From NCBI GenBank assembly GCA_937957685.1, contig CALGAO010000127.1, forward strand, positions 1 through 64,000: a DNA stretch of 64,000 nucleotides. Direction: 5' to 3'. How positions within the stretch are numbered: position 1 is the stretch's first letter; the number at the start of each line of letters is the position of its first letter. Made by a program: the position numbers and the translations under genes. The notes under the pieces are model-generated. The model was not told where the DNA came from. It did not search any database and saw nothing but the letters and a program-made list of their open reading frames with translations. Positions 8,554 through 18,311 of this stretch are shown here, piece after piece. The stretch comes from an uncultured Paenibacillaceae bacterium (lineage in GTDB: Bacteria > Bacillota > Bacilli > Paenibacillales > DA-C8).

Positions 8554-9708
8554 ATGGAACAATGGATTCACCCGCAGGTGAGAAATATCGAGGTATCCGG
8601 CATCCGCAAGATGGCCAATCGCGTCGCCCGGTACAGCGATGTGCTGTCGCTGACGATCGGGCAGCCGGATTTCCCCACGCCGCAGCACATCATCGAGGCG
8701 GCCAAACGGGCGATGGACAGCGGCAAGACGGTCTACACGCCCAATGCCGGGCTGCCGGAGCTTCGCCAGGCTGCCGCCCGGTATGTTCGCGTCAAGTACG
8801 GACTGGATTACGACCCGTCAAGTGAGGTGCTCGTCACGATCGGCGCCAGCCAGGCGCTGGATATGGCGCTGCGCACGATCGTGACGCCGGGCAGCGAGGT
8901 CATCCTCCCCGGACCGGTCTATCCCGGCTACGAGCCGCTCATCCGCATGTGCGGCGGCGAGCCGGTGCATGTCGATACGACCGGCACCGGCTTCAAGATG
9001 ACCGCGGAGGCGATCCGGGGGCGCTTGACGGAGCGGACGAGAGCCGTCATCCTCGCTTCGCCGTCCAATCCGACGGGGGCGGTCTTCACGCCGGAGGAGC
9101 TGGCCGCCATCGCCCAGGAGCTGGCCGATCGGGAGCTCTTCATCATCTCCGATGAGATCTACAGCGAGCTGGTGTACGGCAGGCCGCATGTCTCGATCGC
9201 CGCGTTGCCCGGTATGAGGGAGAAGACGATCGTCATCAATGGTCTGTCGAAGTCCCATTCGATGACCGGCTGGCGCATCGGCTTCGCCTTCGCGCCGGAG
9301 ACGATCGCGCGCCATATGGTGAAGGTGTTGCAGTACAACGTCACCTGCGCCAGCTCGATCAGTCAGTATGCGGCGCTGGAGGCGGTCACCGCCGGGATCG
9401 ATGACGCGCTTCCGATGCGCAAGGCGTATGAGGAAAGGCGCGATTATGCATACAGACGGCTCGTTGAAGCCGGCTTCGATGTGGTGCAACCCGAAGGCGC
9501 ATTCTATATCTTCCCGTCGATCCGGAGGTTCGGGCGCACGTCGGAGGCATTCGCTTACGAGCTGCTCGACCGGGAGCGCGTGGCGGTGGTGCCGGGTGAC
9601 GCCTTCTCTCCCTTCGGAGAGGGGTACATCCGCATCTCCTACGCCTGCTCGATGGACGTGCTGAGCGAGGCGCTGGACCGGCTCGCGCGCTTCGTCAGCA
9701 GCCTGTGA
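8554..9708 (+). CDS. patA: class I/II aminotransferase, probable N-acetyl-LL-DAP aminotransferase
   Basis: 384 residues, fold-type I PLP enzyme. Motifs are PSNPTGAVF, SDEIYSELVY and SKSHSMTGWR (PLP lysine near residue 233), with RISYACS near the C-terminus. The location directly after dapH-dapL suggests it supplies the missing transamination step of the acetylase branch of lysine synthesis, the role assigned to PatA in Bacillus. Aspartate or aromatic aminotransferase activity is possible. The ribosome-binding site is weak; ATG 8554 is preferred to an in-frame GTG at 8542. A terminator in front suggests its own promoter. Confidence 0.88.
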   Translation: MEQWIHPQVRNIEVSGIRKMANRVARYSDVLSLTIGQPDFPTPQHIIEAAKRAMDSGKTVYTPNAGLPELRQAAARYVRVKYGLDYDPSSEVLVTIGASQALDMALRTIVTPGSEVILPGPVYPGYEPLIRMCGGEPVHVDTTGTGFKMTAEAIRGRLTERTRAVILASPSNPTGAVFTPEELAAIAQELADRELFIISDEIYSELVYGRPHVSIAALPGMREKTIVINGLSKSHSMTGWRIGFAFAPETIARHMVKVLQYNVTCASSISQYAALEAVTAGIDDALPMRKAYEERRDYAYRRLVEAGFDVVQPEGAFYIFPSIRRFGRTSEAFAYELLDRERVAVVPGDAFSPFGEGYIRISYACSMDVLSEALDRLARFVSSL

Positions 9709-9794
9709 CAACAGCTGAGGCGCGGTGCGTGTCGAATGACTGTCGCATCCTGTCATGGCGACAGGAACCCTGTCTCTTCGACGCAGCAAAACAC

Positions 9795-9823
9795 TTGACA
9801 AGGCAACATCATCGTGGGATAAT
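9795..9823 (+). promoter_or_regulatory. pyr operon promoter
   Basis: TTGACA (9795-9800), 17-bp spacer, GATAAT (9818-9823): almost perfect sigma-A promoter, placing the start of the pyr leader near 9830. Confidence 0.85.
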
Positions 9824-9829
9824 CCTATT

Positions 9830-9983
9830 AATCAAACAGAACCTTTAAATACAGTCCCGTGAGGCTGGCAAGGTTTGCGATAAGGTCGTGTACAACGCAT
9901 GACGACTGGGTCGTCATGCTTGCATGCGGTCATTTTGTGAAGCTGAGCAGAAGCTCCTTGCCCATCCGGCAAGGAGTTTTTTT
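9830..9983 (+). promoter_or_regulatory. PyrR-dependent attenuator in pyr leader
   Basis: The leader holds the PyrR-binding consensus CAGTCCCGTGAGGCTGG around 9852-9868, followed by an intrinsic terminator at 9954-9983. In Bacilli, UMP-bound PyrR stabilises this anti-antiterminator loop so that the terminator forms when pyrimidines are plentiful. Only one attenuator is visible; pyrR and pyrB overlap, leaving no room for a second one between them. Confidence 0.88.
9954..9983 (+). terminator. pyr attenuator terminator
   Basis: Perfect 9-bp stem CTCCTTGCC/GGCAAGGAG (9954-9962 with 9968-9976) and seven T residues. It is the regulated terminator of the pyr leader. Confidence 0.88.
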
Positions 9984-10046
9984 GCATGCACGGACGCGAA
10001 CAATTGCCGGTTAACGACGAGATCCAATGAAGGAGGCGTCAATGGA

Positions 10047-10601
10047 ATGGTAACGGAAGCCCGTCATGAGTTGATGGACGAGACGTCGATCAGAAGAGCG
10101 TTAACCCGTATCGCCCATGAGATCCTGGAAAGGAACAAGGGCGTCACCGATTGTCAGTTCATCGGGATTCGCACGCGCGGCATCTACCTGGCAAAGCGGA
10201 TCGCGGAGCGAATCCAGAGCATCGAAGGCGTGCAGGTGCCGGTCGCGGAGCTGGACGTCACGCGCTACCGGGACGATCTGGGCGCGGTCGCGCAGAACTC
10301 CGCCCTGGAGAGCAGCATCGTCCCGCTGGATGTGCACAACAAGACGGTCATCCTGTTCGACGATGTGCTGTATACCGGCCGGACGGTCCGGGCCGCGATG
10401 GACGCGCTGATCGATCATGGCAGGCCAAGGATGATCCAGCTGGCGGTGCTCGTCGACAGAGGACATCGCGAGCTGCCGATTCGCGCCGACTACGTGGGCA
10501 AGAATGTTCCCTCTTCAAGGCAGGAACAGATCATCGTCAAGCTGCAGGAAAAGGACGGCATCGACCAGGTCGTCATCCAACAAGGGGGACAGAGATTATG
10601 A
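10047..10601 (+). CDS. pyrR: bifunctional pyr operon attenuator / uracil phosphoribosyltransferase
   Basis: 184 residues. It is an RNA-binding regulator that responds to UMP/UTP and PRPP, with secondary uracil phosphoribosyltransferase activity. The PRPP-binding loop VILFDDVLYTGRT sits at about residues 101-113, and the N-terminus MDETSIRRALTRIAHEI is family-typical. AAGGAGG at 10030-10036 sets the start at ATG 10047. First gene of the pyr operon, directly behind its own attenuator; its stop codon overlaps the pyrB start (ATGA), implying translational coupling. Confidence 0.96.
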   Translation: MVTEARHELMDETSIRRALTRIAHEILERNKGVTDCQFIGIRTRGIYLAKRIAERIQSIEGVQVPVAELDVTRYRDDLGAVAQNSALESSIVPLDVHNKTVILFDDVLYTGRTVRAAMDALIDHGRPRMIQLAVLVDRGHRELPIRADYVGKNVPSSRQEQIIVKLQEKDGIDQVVIQQGGQRL

Positions 10602-11509
10602 CAACCACACAACTCATCCAATCGAGAAGCCTGCTCGGGCTCAAGGGAGTCAGCAGGCAGGAGATAGAAGCGATCCTGGACAGAGCCGCATATTGGGAGA
10701 ACTTCCCGGTCAAGGTGACCGGTGAGCTGGCCGGCAAGTTTGTTGCCAACATGTTCTTCGAGAACAGCACGCGCACGAGATTCTCCTTCGAGGTGGCGGA
10801 GAAGCGGCTCGGCGCCGAGGTGCTCAACTTCTCGGCAGCCGTCTCCAGCGTGCAGAAGGGCGAATCGATCTACGATACGGTGCGAACGCTGGAATCGATG
10901 GGCATCGACGCCGGCGTCATCCGCCTCAAGCCGGTGGGCGTGCTGGAGGAGCTGACGCAGAAGATCAGGATCCCGCTGATCAACGCGGGCGACGGCAACA
11001 ACGAGCATCCGACCCAGGCGCTGCTGGACATGTACACGATGCGGAAGCATTTCGGCGAGATCAAGGGGCTGCACGTGGCGATCATCGGCGATATCCTGCA
11101 CAGCCGCGTGGCGCGCTCGAACCTGTGGGGGCTGAGGACGATGGGAGCGAAGGTCAGCTTCTGCGCCCCGCCGAACATGACCGCGCCTGATCTGGACGGC
11201 CTGGTCGAATACGTGTCGATGGAGGAGGCACTTCAGGCCGACGTCGTCATGATGCTGCGCATCCAGCTCGAGCGGCATGACACCGGGCTGATCAAGAGCG
11301 CGGAAGACTACCGCGAGCACTATGGCCTGACGGTGGACAGGGTGAAGCGGATCAAGCCGCATGCGATCATCATGCATCCGGCGCCGGTGAACCGCAACGT
11401 CGAGATCGACGATGAAGTGGTGGAGCATGAGCAGTCGCGCATCTTCACGCAGATCTCGCACGGCGTGCCGATCCGCATGGCCGTGATCGAGCGGGCGCTG
11501 CAGGGCTGA
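10598..11509 (+). CDS. pyrB: aspartate carbamoyltransferase catalytic subunit
   Basis: 303 residues. It joins carbamoyl phosphate and aspartate to make carbamoyl-aspartate, the second step of UMP synthesis. The carbamoyl-phosphate loop FFENSTRTRFSFE (about residues 51-63) and HPTQALLDMYT are diagnostic. No pyrI regulatory subunit is present, as usual in Firmicutes. ATG 10598 overlaps the pyrR stop by 4 nt. The longer reading frame running back into pyrR on this frame is an artefact. Confidence 0.96.
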   Translation: MTTTQLIQSRSLLGLKGVSRQEIEAILDRAAYWENFPVKVTGELAGKFVANMFFENSTRTRFSFEVAEKRLGAEVLNFSAAVSSVQKGESIYDTVRTLESMGIDAGVIRLKPVGVLEELTQKIRIPLINAGDGNNEHPTQALLDMYTMRKHFGEIKGLHVAIIGDILHSRVARSNLWGLRTMGAKVSFCAPPNMTAPDLDGLVEYVSMEEALQADVVMMLRIQLERHDTGLIKSAEDYREHYGLTVDRVKRIKPHAIIMHPAPVNRNVEIDDEVVEHEQSRIFTQISHGVPIRMAVIERALQG

Positions 11510-11603
11510 TCAAGGGAGCATGGCTCGCCGCGACAGGGTGCGCTCGCAGGAGCAAGCAACCGGCGGATGAATAAATATACAATAAGATACTCAGGAGGAA
11601 ACC

Positions 11604-12893
11604 ATGGGAATATGGATCAAGGGCGCCAAGGTGCTGAACCGCCATACCAATGAGCTTGAGCATAAATCCGTATGGATCGAGCAGGGCAAGATCGGGAAAA
11701 TCGTGGATGCAGGCGATGAGCCGGACATGACCGGTCACGAGGTGATCGACGCCCGGGGGCATCTGCTCTCGGCGGGGTTCATCGACATGCACGTCCATCT
11801 GCGCGATCCCGGTCTGGAGTACAAGGAAACGATCGCGACCGGCACGCGGGCCGCAGCTCGCGGCGGGTTCACCACGGTGGCCTGCATGCCGAATACGAAG
11901 CCGGTCATCGACCAGCCGGAGACGGTCAGGTACGTCTACGACAAGGCCAGCCGGGAAGGCGCGGTGCGCGTCCTGACCTACGCCTGCATCACCAGGGGCG
12001 AGCAGGGGCAGGAGCTGACGGACTTCGCCGCGCTGAAGGAAGCGGGCGCCATCGGGTATACGGATGACGGCGTCGGCGTGCAGAGCGCACAGATGATGAA
12101 GGATGCGATGCGCCTCGCCGCCTCGCTCGGCCAGCCGATCGTCGCCCACTGCGAGGACGACACGCTGGTCGTTGGCGCGGCCGTAACCGAAGGCGAGTTC
12201 GCGAGACGCCACGGGCTGAAGGGCATCCCGAACGAATCGGAGGCGATCCACGTCGGACGGGATATTCTGCTTGCCGAAGCGACGGGAGTCCATTATCATG
12301 TATGTCATATCAGCACGGAGCAGTCGATTCGCCTCGTGCGTCTGGGCAAGGAGATCGGCGTCAGGGTGACGACGGAGGTCTGTCCGCATCACCTGCTGCT
12401 CTGCGACGAAGATATCCCGGACACGCTGGACGCCAACTGGAAGATGAATCCGCCGCTGCGCAGCAAGCGGGATGTGGAGGCCTGCATTCGCGGGCTCGAG
12501 GACGGCACGATCGACATCATCGTGACGGACCATGCCCCGCACAGCGCGGAGGAGAAGGCGCGCGGCCTGGAGAAGGCGCCGTTCGGCATCACCGGGCTGG
12601 AGACCGCCTTCCCGTTGCTCTACACGAAGTTTGTCGCCAGCGGACGCTGGACGCTTGGCTTCCTGCTGGAGAAGATGACGGTGAAGCCCGCGGAAGTATT
12701 CGGATTGCCTTACGGCAGGCTGGAGGAAGGGGCCATCGCCGATCTGACGCTGATCGATCTCGACACGGAGAGGGAGGTCAGAGCGGAGGACTTCCTCTCC
12801 AAGGGGAAGAACACGCCGTTCATCGGCTGGAAGCTGAAGGGCTGGCCGCTGCTCACCATCGTGGATGGCAAGGTGGTCTGGCAGCAGGACTGA
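11604..12893 (+). CDS. pyrC: dihydroorotase
   Basis: 429 residues, amidohydrolase superfamily. It cyclises carbamoyl-aspartate to dihydroorotate. Metal-binding HVHLRDPG lies near residues 62-69 and VTDHAPHS near residues 307-314; the length and motifs match the Bacillus-type (class I) enzyme rather than the shorter E. coli type. A good AGGAGG ribosome-binding site precedes ATG 11604. A 94-nt spacer separates it from pyrB, with no terminator visible. Confidence 0.96.
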   Translation: MGIWIKGAKVLNRHTNELEHKSVWIEQGKIGKIVDAGDEPDMTGHEVIDARGHLLSAGFIDMHVHLRDPGLEYKETIATGTRAAARGGFTTVACMPNTKPVIDQPETVRYVYDKASREGAVRVLTYACITRGEQGQELTDFAALKEAGAIGYTDDGVGVQSAQMMKDAMRLAASLGQPIVAHCEDDTLVVGAAVTEGEFARRHGLKGIPNESEAIHVGRDILLAEATGVHYHVCHISTEQSIRLVRLGKEIGVRVTTEVCPHHLLLCDEDIPDTLDANWKMNPPLRSKRDVEACIRGLEDGTIDIIVTDHAPHSAEEKARGLEKAPFGITGLETAFPLLYTKFVASGRWTLGFLLEKMTVKPAEVFGLPYGRLEEGAIADLTLIDLDTEREVRAEDFLSKGKNTPFIGWKLKGWPLLTIVDGKVVWQQD

Positions 12894-12994
12894 AGGAGAT
12901 TCGGACGTTGGCAACGTGAACGTTTCATATACGGCGTTTCATATACGGAATGAGCAGCAACCAAGGAAGCAGATCGAGTGAAGGGATGATAAAC

Positions 12995-14146
12995 ATGCAG
13001 GCAAGACTGTTATTGGAAGACGGAACGCTGTTCGTCGGCAAGGCCTTCGGCAGTGAGACGGAGTCTTTCGGCGAAGTGGTATTCAACACCGGGATCACCG
13101 GTTATCAGGAGCTGTTGTCCGATCCTTCGTACTGCGGGCAGATCGTGACGATGACCTACCCGCTGATCGGGAACTACGGCATCAGCAGAGATGACTTCGA
13201 AGCGACCAGGCCGCTGATTCACGGATTCGTGGTGCGCGAGCATGAGCTGGTGCCGAGCAACTGGCGCGCCCAGTACACGCTGGACGATCTGCTGAAGGAA
13301 TACGGCATTCCCGGCATCTGCGGCATCGACACGCGCATGCTGACGCGCAAGATCCGCCATGCGGGGACGATGAAGGGCGTGCTGACCACATCGAACGCCC
13401 GGATCGAGGAGCTGGCCGAGCGGCTCGGCGCCTACCAGTTCATGACGGATCAGGTGGCGCGCGCCTCGACGAAGACGATCTTCTCCAGCCCTGGCGACAA
13501 GGAGCGCATCGTGCTGATGGACTTCGGCTCCAAGAGCGGGATCCTGCGCGAGCTGACGAAGCGCGGCTGCGACGTGGTGGTCGTTCCGCACGATACGACC
13601 GCGGATCAGATCCGTCGCCTCCACCCGGACGGCATCCTGCTGTCCAACGGCCCAGGGGATCCGAAGAACGTCGGTTACGCGGTCAGGACGATCGCTGCCC
13701 TGCTCGGCGAATATCCGATCTTCGGCATCTGCCTCGGCCATCAGCTGCTGTCCCTGGCCTGCGGCGCGGACACCACGAAGCTGAAGTTCGGCCATCGCGG
13801 CGGCAACCATCCGGTCAAGGATCTCAGGACGAATCGCTGCTACATCACTTCGCAGAATCACGGCTTCACCGTGATGGAGAGCTCCGTTGAGGGAACCGGA
13901 CTGGAGATCACCCATATCAACAACAACGACGGCACGATTGAAGGCGTCCGTCATACGACATATCCGGCATTCTCCGTCCAATATCACCCGGAGGCATCGC
14001 CGGGACCAAATGATTCCAGCTATCTGTTCGACGATTTCCTGGATATGATTCACGCACACAAGGCCAGCTTGTCCGAATTGCCGAAGCAGGCGCAATTCGC
14101 AGCTGCGGCCAACCGGAAGGGAGAACTCGCATATGCCGAAAAATAA
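12995..14146 (+). CDS. carA: carbamoyl-phosphate synthase small (glutaminase) subunit
   Basis: 383 residues. It releases ammonia from glutamine for the large subunit. The N-terminal CPSase domain (FGEVVFNTGITGYQE) is followed by a class I glutamine amidotransferase domain: nucleophile Cys in FGICLGHQLL near residue 247, and His/Glu in YHPEASPGP near residues 330-338. GAAGGGATG upstream favours ATG 12995 over in-frame ATGs at 12950 and 12986. Its last 14 nt overlap carB. As part of the pyr operon it probably serves mainly pyrimidine synthesis. Confidence 0.95.
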   Translation: MQARLLLEDGTLFVGKAFGSETESFGEVVFNTGITGYQELLSDPSYCGQIVTMTYPLIGNYGISRDDFEATRPLIHGFVVREHELVPSNWRAQYTLDDLLKEYGIPGICGIDTRMLTRKIRHAGTMKGVLTTSNARIEELAERLGAYQFMTDQVARASTKTIFSSPGDKERIVLMDFGSKSGILRELTKRGCDVVVVPHDTTADQIRRLHPDGILLSNGPGDPKNVGYAVRTIAALLGEYPIFGICLGHQLLSLACGADTTKLKFGHRGGNHPVKDLRTNRCYITSQNHGFTVMESSVEGTGLEITHINNNDGTIEGVRHTTYPAFSVQYHPEASPGPNDSSYLFDDFLDMIHAHKASLSELPKQAQFAAAANRKGELAYAEK

Positions 14147-17100
14147 AGACCTGAAGAAAATACTCGTCATCGGTTCCGGTCCGATCGTCATTGGACAAGC
14201 GGCGGAATTTGACTATGCGGGCACGCAGGCCTGCCAGGCGCTGAAGGAAGAAGGCCTGGAGGTCGTGCTCATCAACAGCAACCCGGCCACGATCATGACG
14301 GATACCCATATGGCTGACAAGGTATACATCGAGCCGATCACGCTCGACTTCGTCGCGCAGATCATCCGTCAGGAGCGTCCGGATGGCCTCCTGCCGACCC
14401 TCGGCGGCCAGACGGGGCTGAATATGGCCGTGGCTCTTGCCAAGGCGGGCATCCTGGAGAGAGAGAACGTGAAGCTGCTCGGCACGCAGCTCTCCGCGAT
14501 CGAACGCGCGGAAGACCGGGACCTGTTCCGCGCCCTGATGCGCGAGCTGGATCAGCCGGTGCCGGAGAGCACGATCGTCACCACGGTGCAGGAGGCCGTG
14601 GACTTCGCGAACGAGATCGGTTATCCGATCATCGTCCGTCCGGCATACACGCTGGGCGGCACGGGCGGCGGCATCTGCCATGACGAGGAAGAGTTGCTCG
14701 AAGTGGTGGCCAACGGCCTGCGCTACAGCCCGATCGGCCAATGTCTGATCGAGAAGAGCATCGCCGGCATGAAGGAGATCGAGTACGAAGTCATGCGCGA
14801 TGCCAACGACAACTGCATCGTCGTCTGCAACATGGAAAACATCGACCCGGTTGGCGTGCATACGGGCGATTCGATCGTCGTCGCGCCGAGCCAGACGCTG
14901 TCGGACCGCGAGTATCAGATGCTGCGCTCGGCTTCGCTGAAGATCATCCGCGCGCTGAACATCGAGGGCGGCTGCAACGTGCAGTTCGCGCTTGACCCGC
15001 ACAGCTTCCAATATTACGTCATCGAGGTCAATCCTCGCGTCAGCCGCTCCTCGGCGCTGGCGTCGAAGGCGACCGGCTATCCGATCGCCAAGATGGCGGC
15101 GAAGATCGCGATCGGCTACACGCTCGACGAGATCATCAATCCGGTAACCGGACAGACCTACGCCTGCTTCGAGCCGACGCTCGACTACGTCGTGTCGAAG
15201 ATCCCGCGCTGGCCGTTCGACAAGTTCACGACGGCGAACCGCAAGCTCGGCACGCAGATGAAGGCGACGGGCGAAGTGATGGCGATCGGCCGCACCTTCG
15301 AGGAATCGATCCAGAAGGCCGTGCGCTCGCTGGAGATCGGCGTGCATCGCCTCTATCTGAAGGACGCCGAGACGCTGGACGATGAGACGCTGCGCACGAG
15401 GCTGGTCAAGGTGGACGACGAGCGGCTGTTCCTGATCGCCGAAGCGTTCCGCCGCGGATATACCGTCCAGCAGGTGCAGGAGCTGACGAAGATCGACTGG
15501 TGGTTCCTCACCAAGCTGCAGGGCCTGGTGGAATTTGAGAAGCGCATCAAGTACGAACCGCTCACCGACGAGCTGCTGCTTGAAGCGAAGCGCAAGGGCT
15601 TCACCGACCGGGCGATCGCCGAGCTGCGCGCTTCGACAAGTCCCGGCGCGCCTCTGACGACGGAGCAGGCGGTTCGCGAGCATCGCCTCGCGCTCGGCAT
15701 CAAGCCGGTATACAAGATGGTCGATACGTGTGCGGCCGAGTTTGAAGCCTCCACGCCGTATTACTACTCGACCTATGAAACGGAAAATGAAGTGATCCAT
15801 ACCGACAAGCAGAAGGTGGTCGTGCTCGGCTCCGGACCGATCCGCATCGGTCAGGGCATCGAATTCGACTATTCGACAGTTCATGCCGTCTGGGCGATCC
15901 AACAGGCGGGCTATGAGGCGGTCATCATCAATAACAATCCGGAGACGGTATCCACCGACTTCAATACCTCCGACCGACTGTACTTTGAACCGCTGTTCTT
16001 CGAGGACGTGATGAACGTCATCGAGCAGGAGCAGCCGATCGGCGTCATCGTGCAGTTCGGCGGACAGACGGCGATCAACCTGGCCGGGAAGCTGGCGGCG
16101 GCGGGCGTGCGCATCCTCGGCTCGAGCCTGGAGAGCATCGACACCGCGGAGGACCGCAAGAAGTTCGAGGCGCTTCTGTCCAGCCTGAACATCGCGCAGC
16201 CTCCGGGCACGACGGTCACTTCCGTCGAGGAAGCGGTGGGGGCGGCGGCCAAGCTCGGCTATCCGGTGCTGGTGCGCCCATCCTACGTGCTTGGCGGACG
16301 GGCGATGGAGATCGTGTACAACGACAACGAGCTGCTGAGCTACATGAAGGAAGCCGTCAAGATCAATCCGGAGCATCCGGTGCTGATCGACCGCTATATG
16401 CTCGGCAAGGAGGCGGAAGTCGACGCGATCTGCGACGGTGAGACGGTGCTGATCCCGGGCATCATGGAGCATGTGGAACGCGCGGGCGTGCACTCCGGCG
16501 ACTCGATCGCCGTGTATCCGCCGCAGACGATCTCTGAAGAGCTGAAGCAGCAGATCGTCGACATCACGGTGAGAATCTCCCGCGCGCTCAAGGTCGTCGG
16601 TCTCGTCAACATCCAGTTCGTCATCTATCAGGACCAGGTATACGTGATCGAGGTCAACCCGCGTTCGTCGCGCACGGTGCCGTTCCTCTCCAAGGTGACC
16701 AACATTCCGATGGCGAACCTGGCCACCCGCGCCATCCTCGGCACGAAGCTGAAGGATCTCGGCTATGAGACCGGCCTGTGGAAGGAAGACAACTTCGTCT
16801 CGGTGAAGGTGCCGGTGTTCTCCTTCGCCAAGCTGCGCCGCGTAGAGCCGACGCTCGGGCCGGAGATGAAGTCGACGGGCGAGGTGATGGGCCGCGACGT
16901 GATCTTCGCCAAGGCGCTGTACAAGGGTCTGATCGGCGCAGGCATGAAGATTCCGCCGAACGGCACGATCATCGCGACGGTGGCGGACAAGGACAAGGAA
17001 GAAGCGGCGGAGCTGCTCAAGGGCTTCGCAAGCCTCGGCTACCATATCATGGCGACCAGCGGCACGGCGGATGCCCTGGAGAAGAAGGGCATGTATGTGA

Positions 17101-17354
17101 CGAGGGTGAAGAAGCTGAGCGAAGGCTCGCCGAATATCCTAGATCTCATCCGCAGCGGCGAAGCCCATCTGATCGTCAATACGCTGACCAAGGGCAAGAC
17201 GCCGGAGCGCGACGGATTCCGCATTCGCCGCGAGGCGGTCGAGAACGGGGTCGTCGTGATGACCTCGCTAGACACGGTGCGCGCGCTGCTGCAGATGCTG
17301 GAGACGATCAACTTCTCCTCCGCGCCGATGCCCGTGCAAACGGCTCTTGTATGA
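14133..17354 (+). CDS. carB: carbamoyl-phosphate synthase large subunit
   Basis: 1073 residues. It makes carbamoyl phosphate from bicarbonate, ammonia and two ATP. Two homologous ATP-grasp halves are plain: each opens with a VLGSGPIRIGQ-type loop (residues about 9-20 and 561-572) and contains an EVNPR motif. A C-terminal MGS-like allosteric domain occupies roughly residues 930-1070. Full length. The start lies inside carA with GGAAGGGAG just upstream, indicating translational coupling. Confidence 0.97.
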   Translation: MPKNKDLKKILVIGSGPIVIGQAAEFDYAGTQACQALKEEGLEVVLINSNPATIMTDTHMADKVYIEPITLDFVAQIIRQERPDGLLPTLGGQTGLNMAVALAKAGILERENVKLLGTQLSAIERAEDRDLFRALMRELDQPVPESTIVTTVQEAVDFANEIGYPIIVRPAYTLGGTGGGICHDEEELLEVVANGLRYSPIGQCLIEKSIAGMKEIEYEVMRDANDNCIVVCNMENIDPVGVHTGDSIVVAPSQTLSDREYQMLRSASLKIIRALNIEGGCNVQFALDPHSFQYYVIEVNPRVSRSSALASKATGYPIAKMAAKIAIGYTLDEIINPVTGQTYACFEPTLDYVVSKIPRWPFDKFTTANRKLGTQMKATGEVMAIGRTFEESIQKAVRSLEIGVHRLYLKDAETLDDETLRTRLVKVDDERLFLIAEAFRRGYTVQQVQELTKIDWWFLTKLQGLVEFEKRIKYEPLTDELLLEAKRKGFTDRAIAELRASTSPGAPLTTEQAVREHRLALGIKPVYKMVDTCAAEFEASTPYYYSTYETENEVIHTDKQKVVVLGSGPIRIGQGIEFDYSTVHAVWAIQQAGYEAVIINNNPETVSTDFNTSDRLYFEPLFFEDVMNVIEQEQPIGVIVQFGGQTAINLAGKLAAAGVRILGSSLESIDTAEDRKKFEALLSSLNIAQPPGTTVTSVEEAVGAAAKLGYPVLVRPSYVLGGRAMEIVYNDNELLSYMKEAVKINPEHPVLIDRYMLGKEAEVDAICDGETVLIPGIMEHVERAGVHSGDSIAVYPPQTISEELKQQIVDITVRISRALKVVGLVNIQFVIYQDQVYVIEVNPRSSRTVPFLSKVTNIPMANLATRAILGTKLKDLGYETGLWKEDNFVSVKVPVFSFAKLRRVEPTLGPEMKSTGEVMGRDVIFAKALYKGLIGAGMKIPPNGTIIATVADKDKEEAAELLKGFASLGYHIMATSGTADALEKKGMYVTRVKKLSEGSPNILDLIRSGEAHLIVNTLTKGKTPERDGFRIRREAVENGVVVMTSLDTVRALLQMLETINFSSAPMPVQTALV

Positions 17355-17500
17355 GGATCGAACTCCCTGCCGCCAGCAAGCAACCTTAACCGTCGCTTGA
17401 CGAGCCTGCCGCAATCTGTCGGCAGCTTGTCGGCGCATCGGCTGAGGGGGACCGCTGGCGGCGGGGTCAGAACGGCAGGACATAGAAGGGGGTTCCCTGA

Positions 17501-18244
17501 TTGAACGTTATCGCAGCAGAACGACTGATCGTGGCGCTCGATTACCCGAACGCCCGGGCAGCTGAGAGGTTGCTGGATGAGCTGCGAGGCATACCGTGCT
17601 ACATGAAGGTCGGGATGCAGCTGTTCTATGCAGCTGGCCCGGCCTTTGTCGAGCGCCTGAAGCGGGATGGTTACCGGGTATTCCTCGATCTGAAGATGCA
17701 TGATATTCCCAATACCGTCAGAGGCGGGGCGCAGAGCATCACCAGCATGGGGGTTGACATGTTCAACGTTCATGCGGCGGGCGGCCTCCGGATGAGGGAG
17801 GCAGCCCTTCAGGGTGTGGAGGCAGCCAGGCAAGCCGGCACCGCGCAGAGCGAGCCGGTGGTGATCGCGGTGACCCAGCTGACGAGCACCGATCAGCGCA
17901 CGCTGAATGAGGAGATCGGCGTGCCCGGCACGGTGGAGGATGCTGTGCTGCACTACGCCAGACTGGCCAGACAGGCTGGGCTGGCAGGCGTGGTGGCATC
18001 GGCGCAAGAGGTGGCGCGGATCAAGGAGGCCAACGGGGCGGCGTTCGTCACGGTCACGCCGGGGATCCGTCCGCGAGGCGCGGATGCGGGCGACCAGTCG
18101 CGCATCATGACTCCGGGCGAAGCGATGCGCCAGGGCACCGACTACATCGTCGTCGGCCGGCCGATCACCGCCGCACCGTCGCCCAGGCAGGCCGCCGAAG
18201 CGATCGTGGCTGAGATGGCGGAAACCCTGGCCGAATCGGGCTGA
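17501..18244 (+). CDS. pyrF: orotidine 5'-phosphate decarboxylase
   Basis: 247 residues, TIM barrel. It decarboxylates OMP to UMP. The catalytic signature FLDLKMHDIPNT is at about residues 60-71, and VTPGIRP and VVGRPIT form the phosphate-binding end. The start is TTG 17501, supported by AGAAGGGGG 8 nt upstream and by the absence of a better codon. A 146-nt gap separates it from carB; in Bacillus, pyrK and pyrD normally sit at this point. Confidence 0.95.
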   Translation: MNVIAAERLIVALDYPNARAAERLLDELRGIPCYMKVGMQLFYAAGPAFVERLKRDGYRVFLDLKMHDIPNTVRGGAQSITSMGVDMFNVHAAGGLRMREAALQGVEAARQAGTAQSEPVVIAVTQLTSTDQRTLNEEIGVPGTVEDAVLHYARLARQAGLAGVVASAQEVARIKEANGAAFVTVTPGIRPRGADAGDQSRIMTPGEAMRQGTDYIVVGRPITAAPSPRQAAEAIVAEMAETLAESG

Positions 18245-18311
18245 GATACGAGAAATGAATGAATAACAGGAACGGTCAATCCATGAACGATCAAGCAAGG
18301 AGCGTGAAGAG

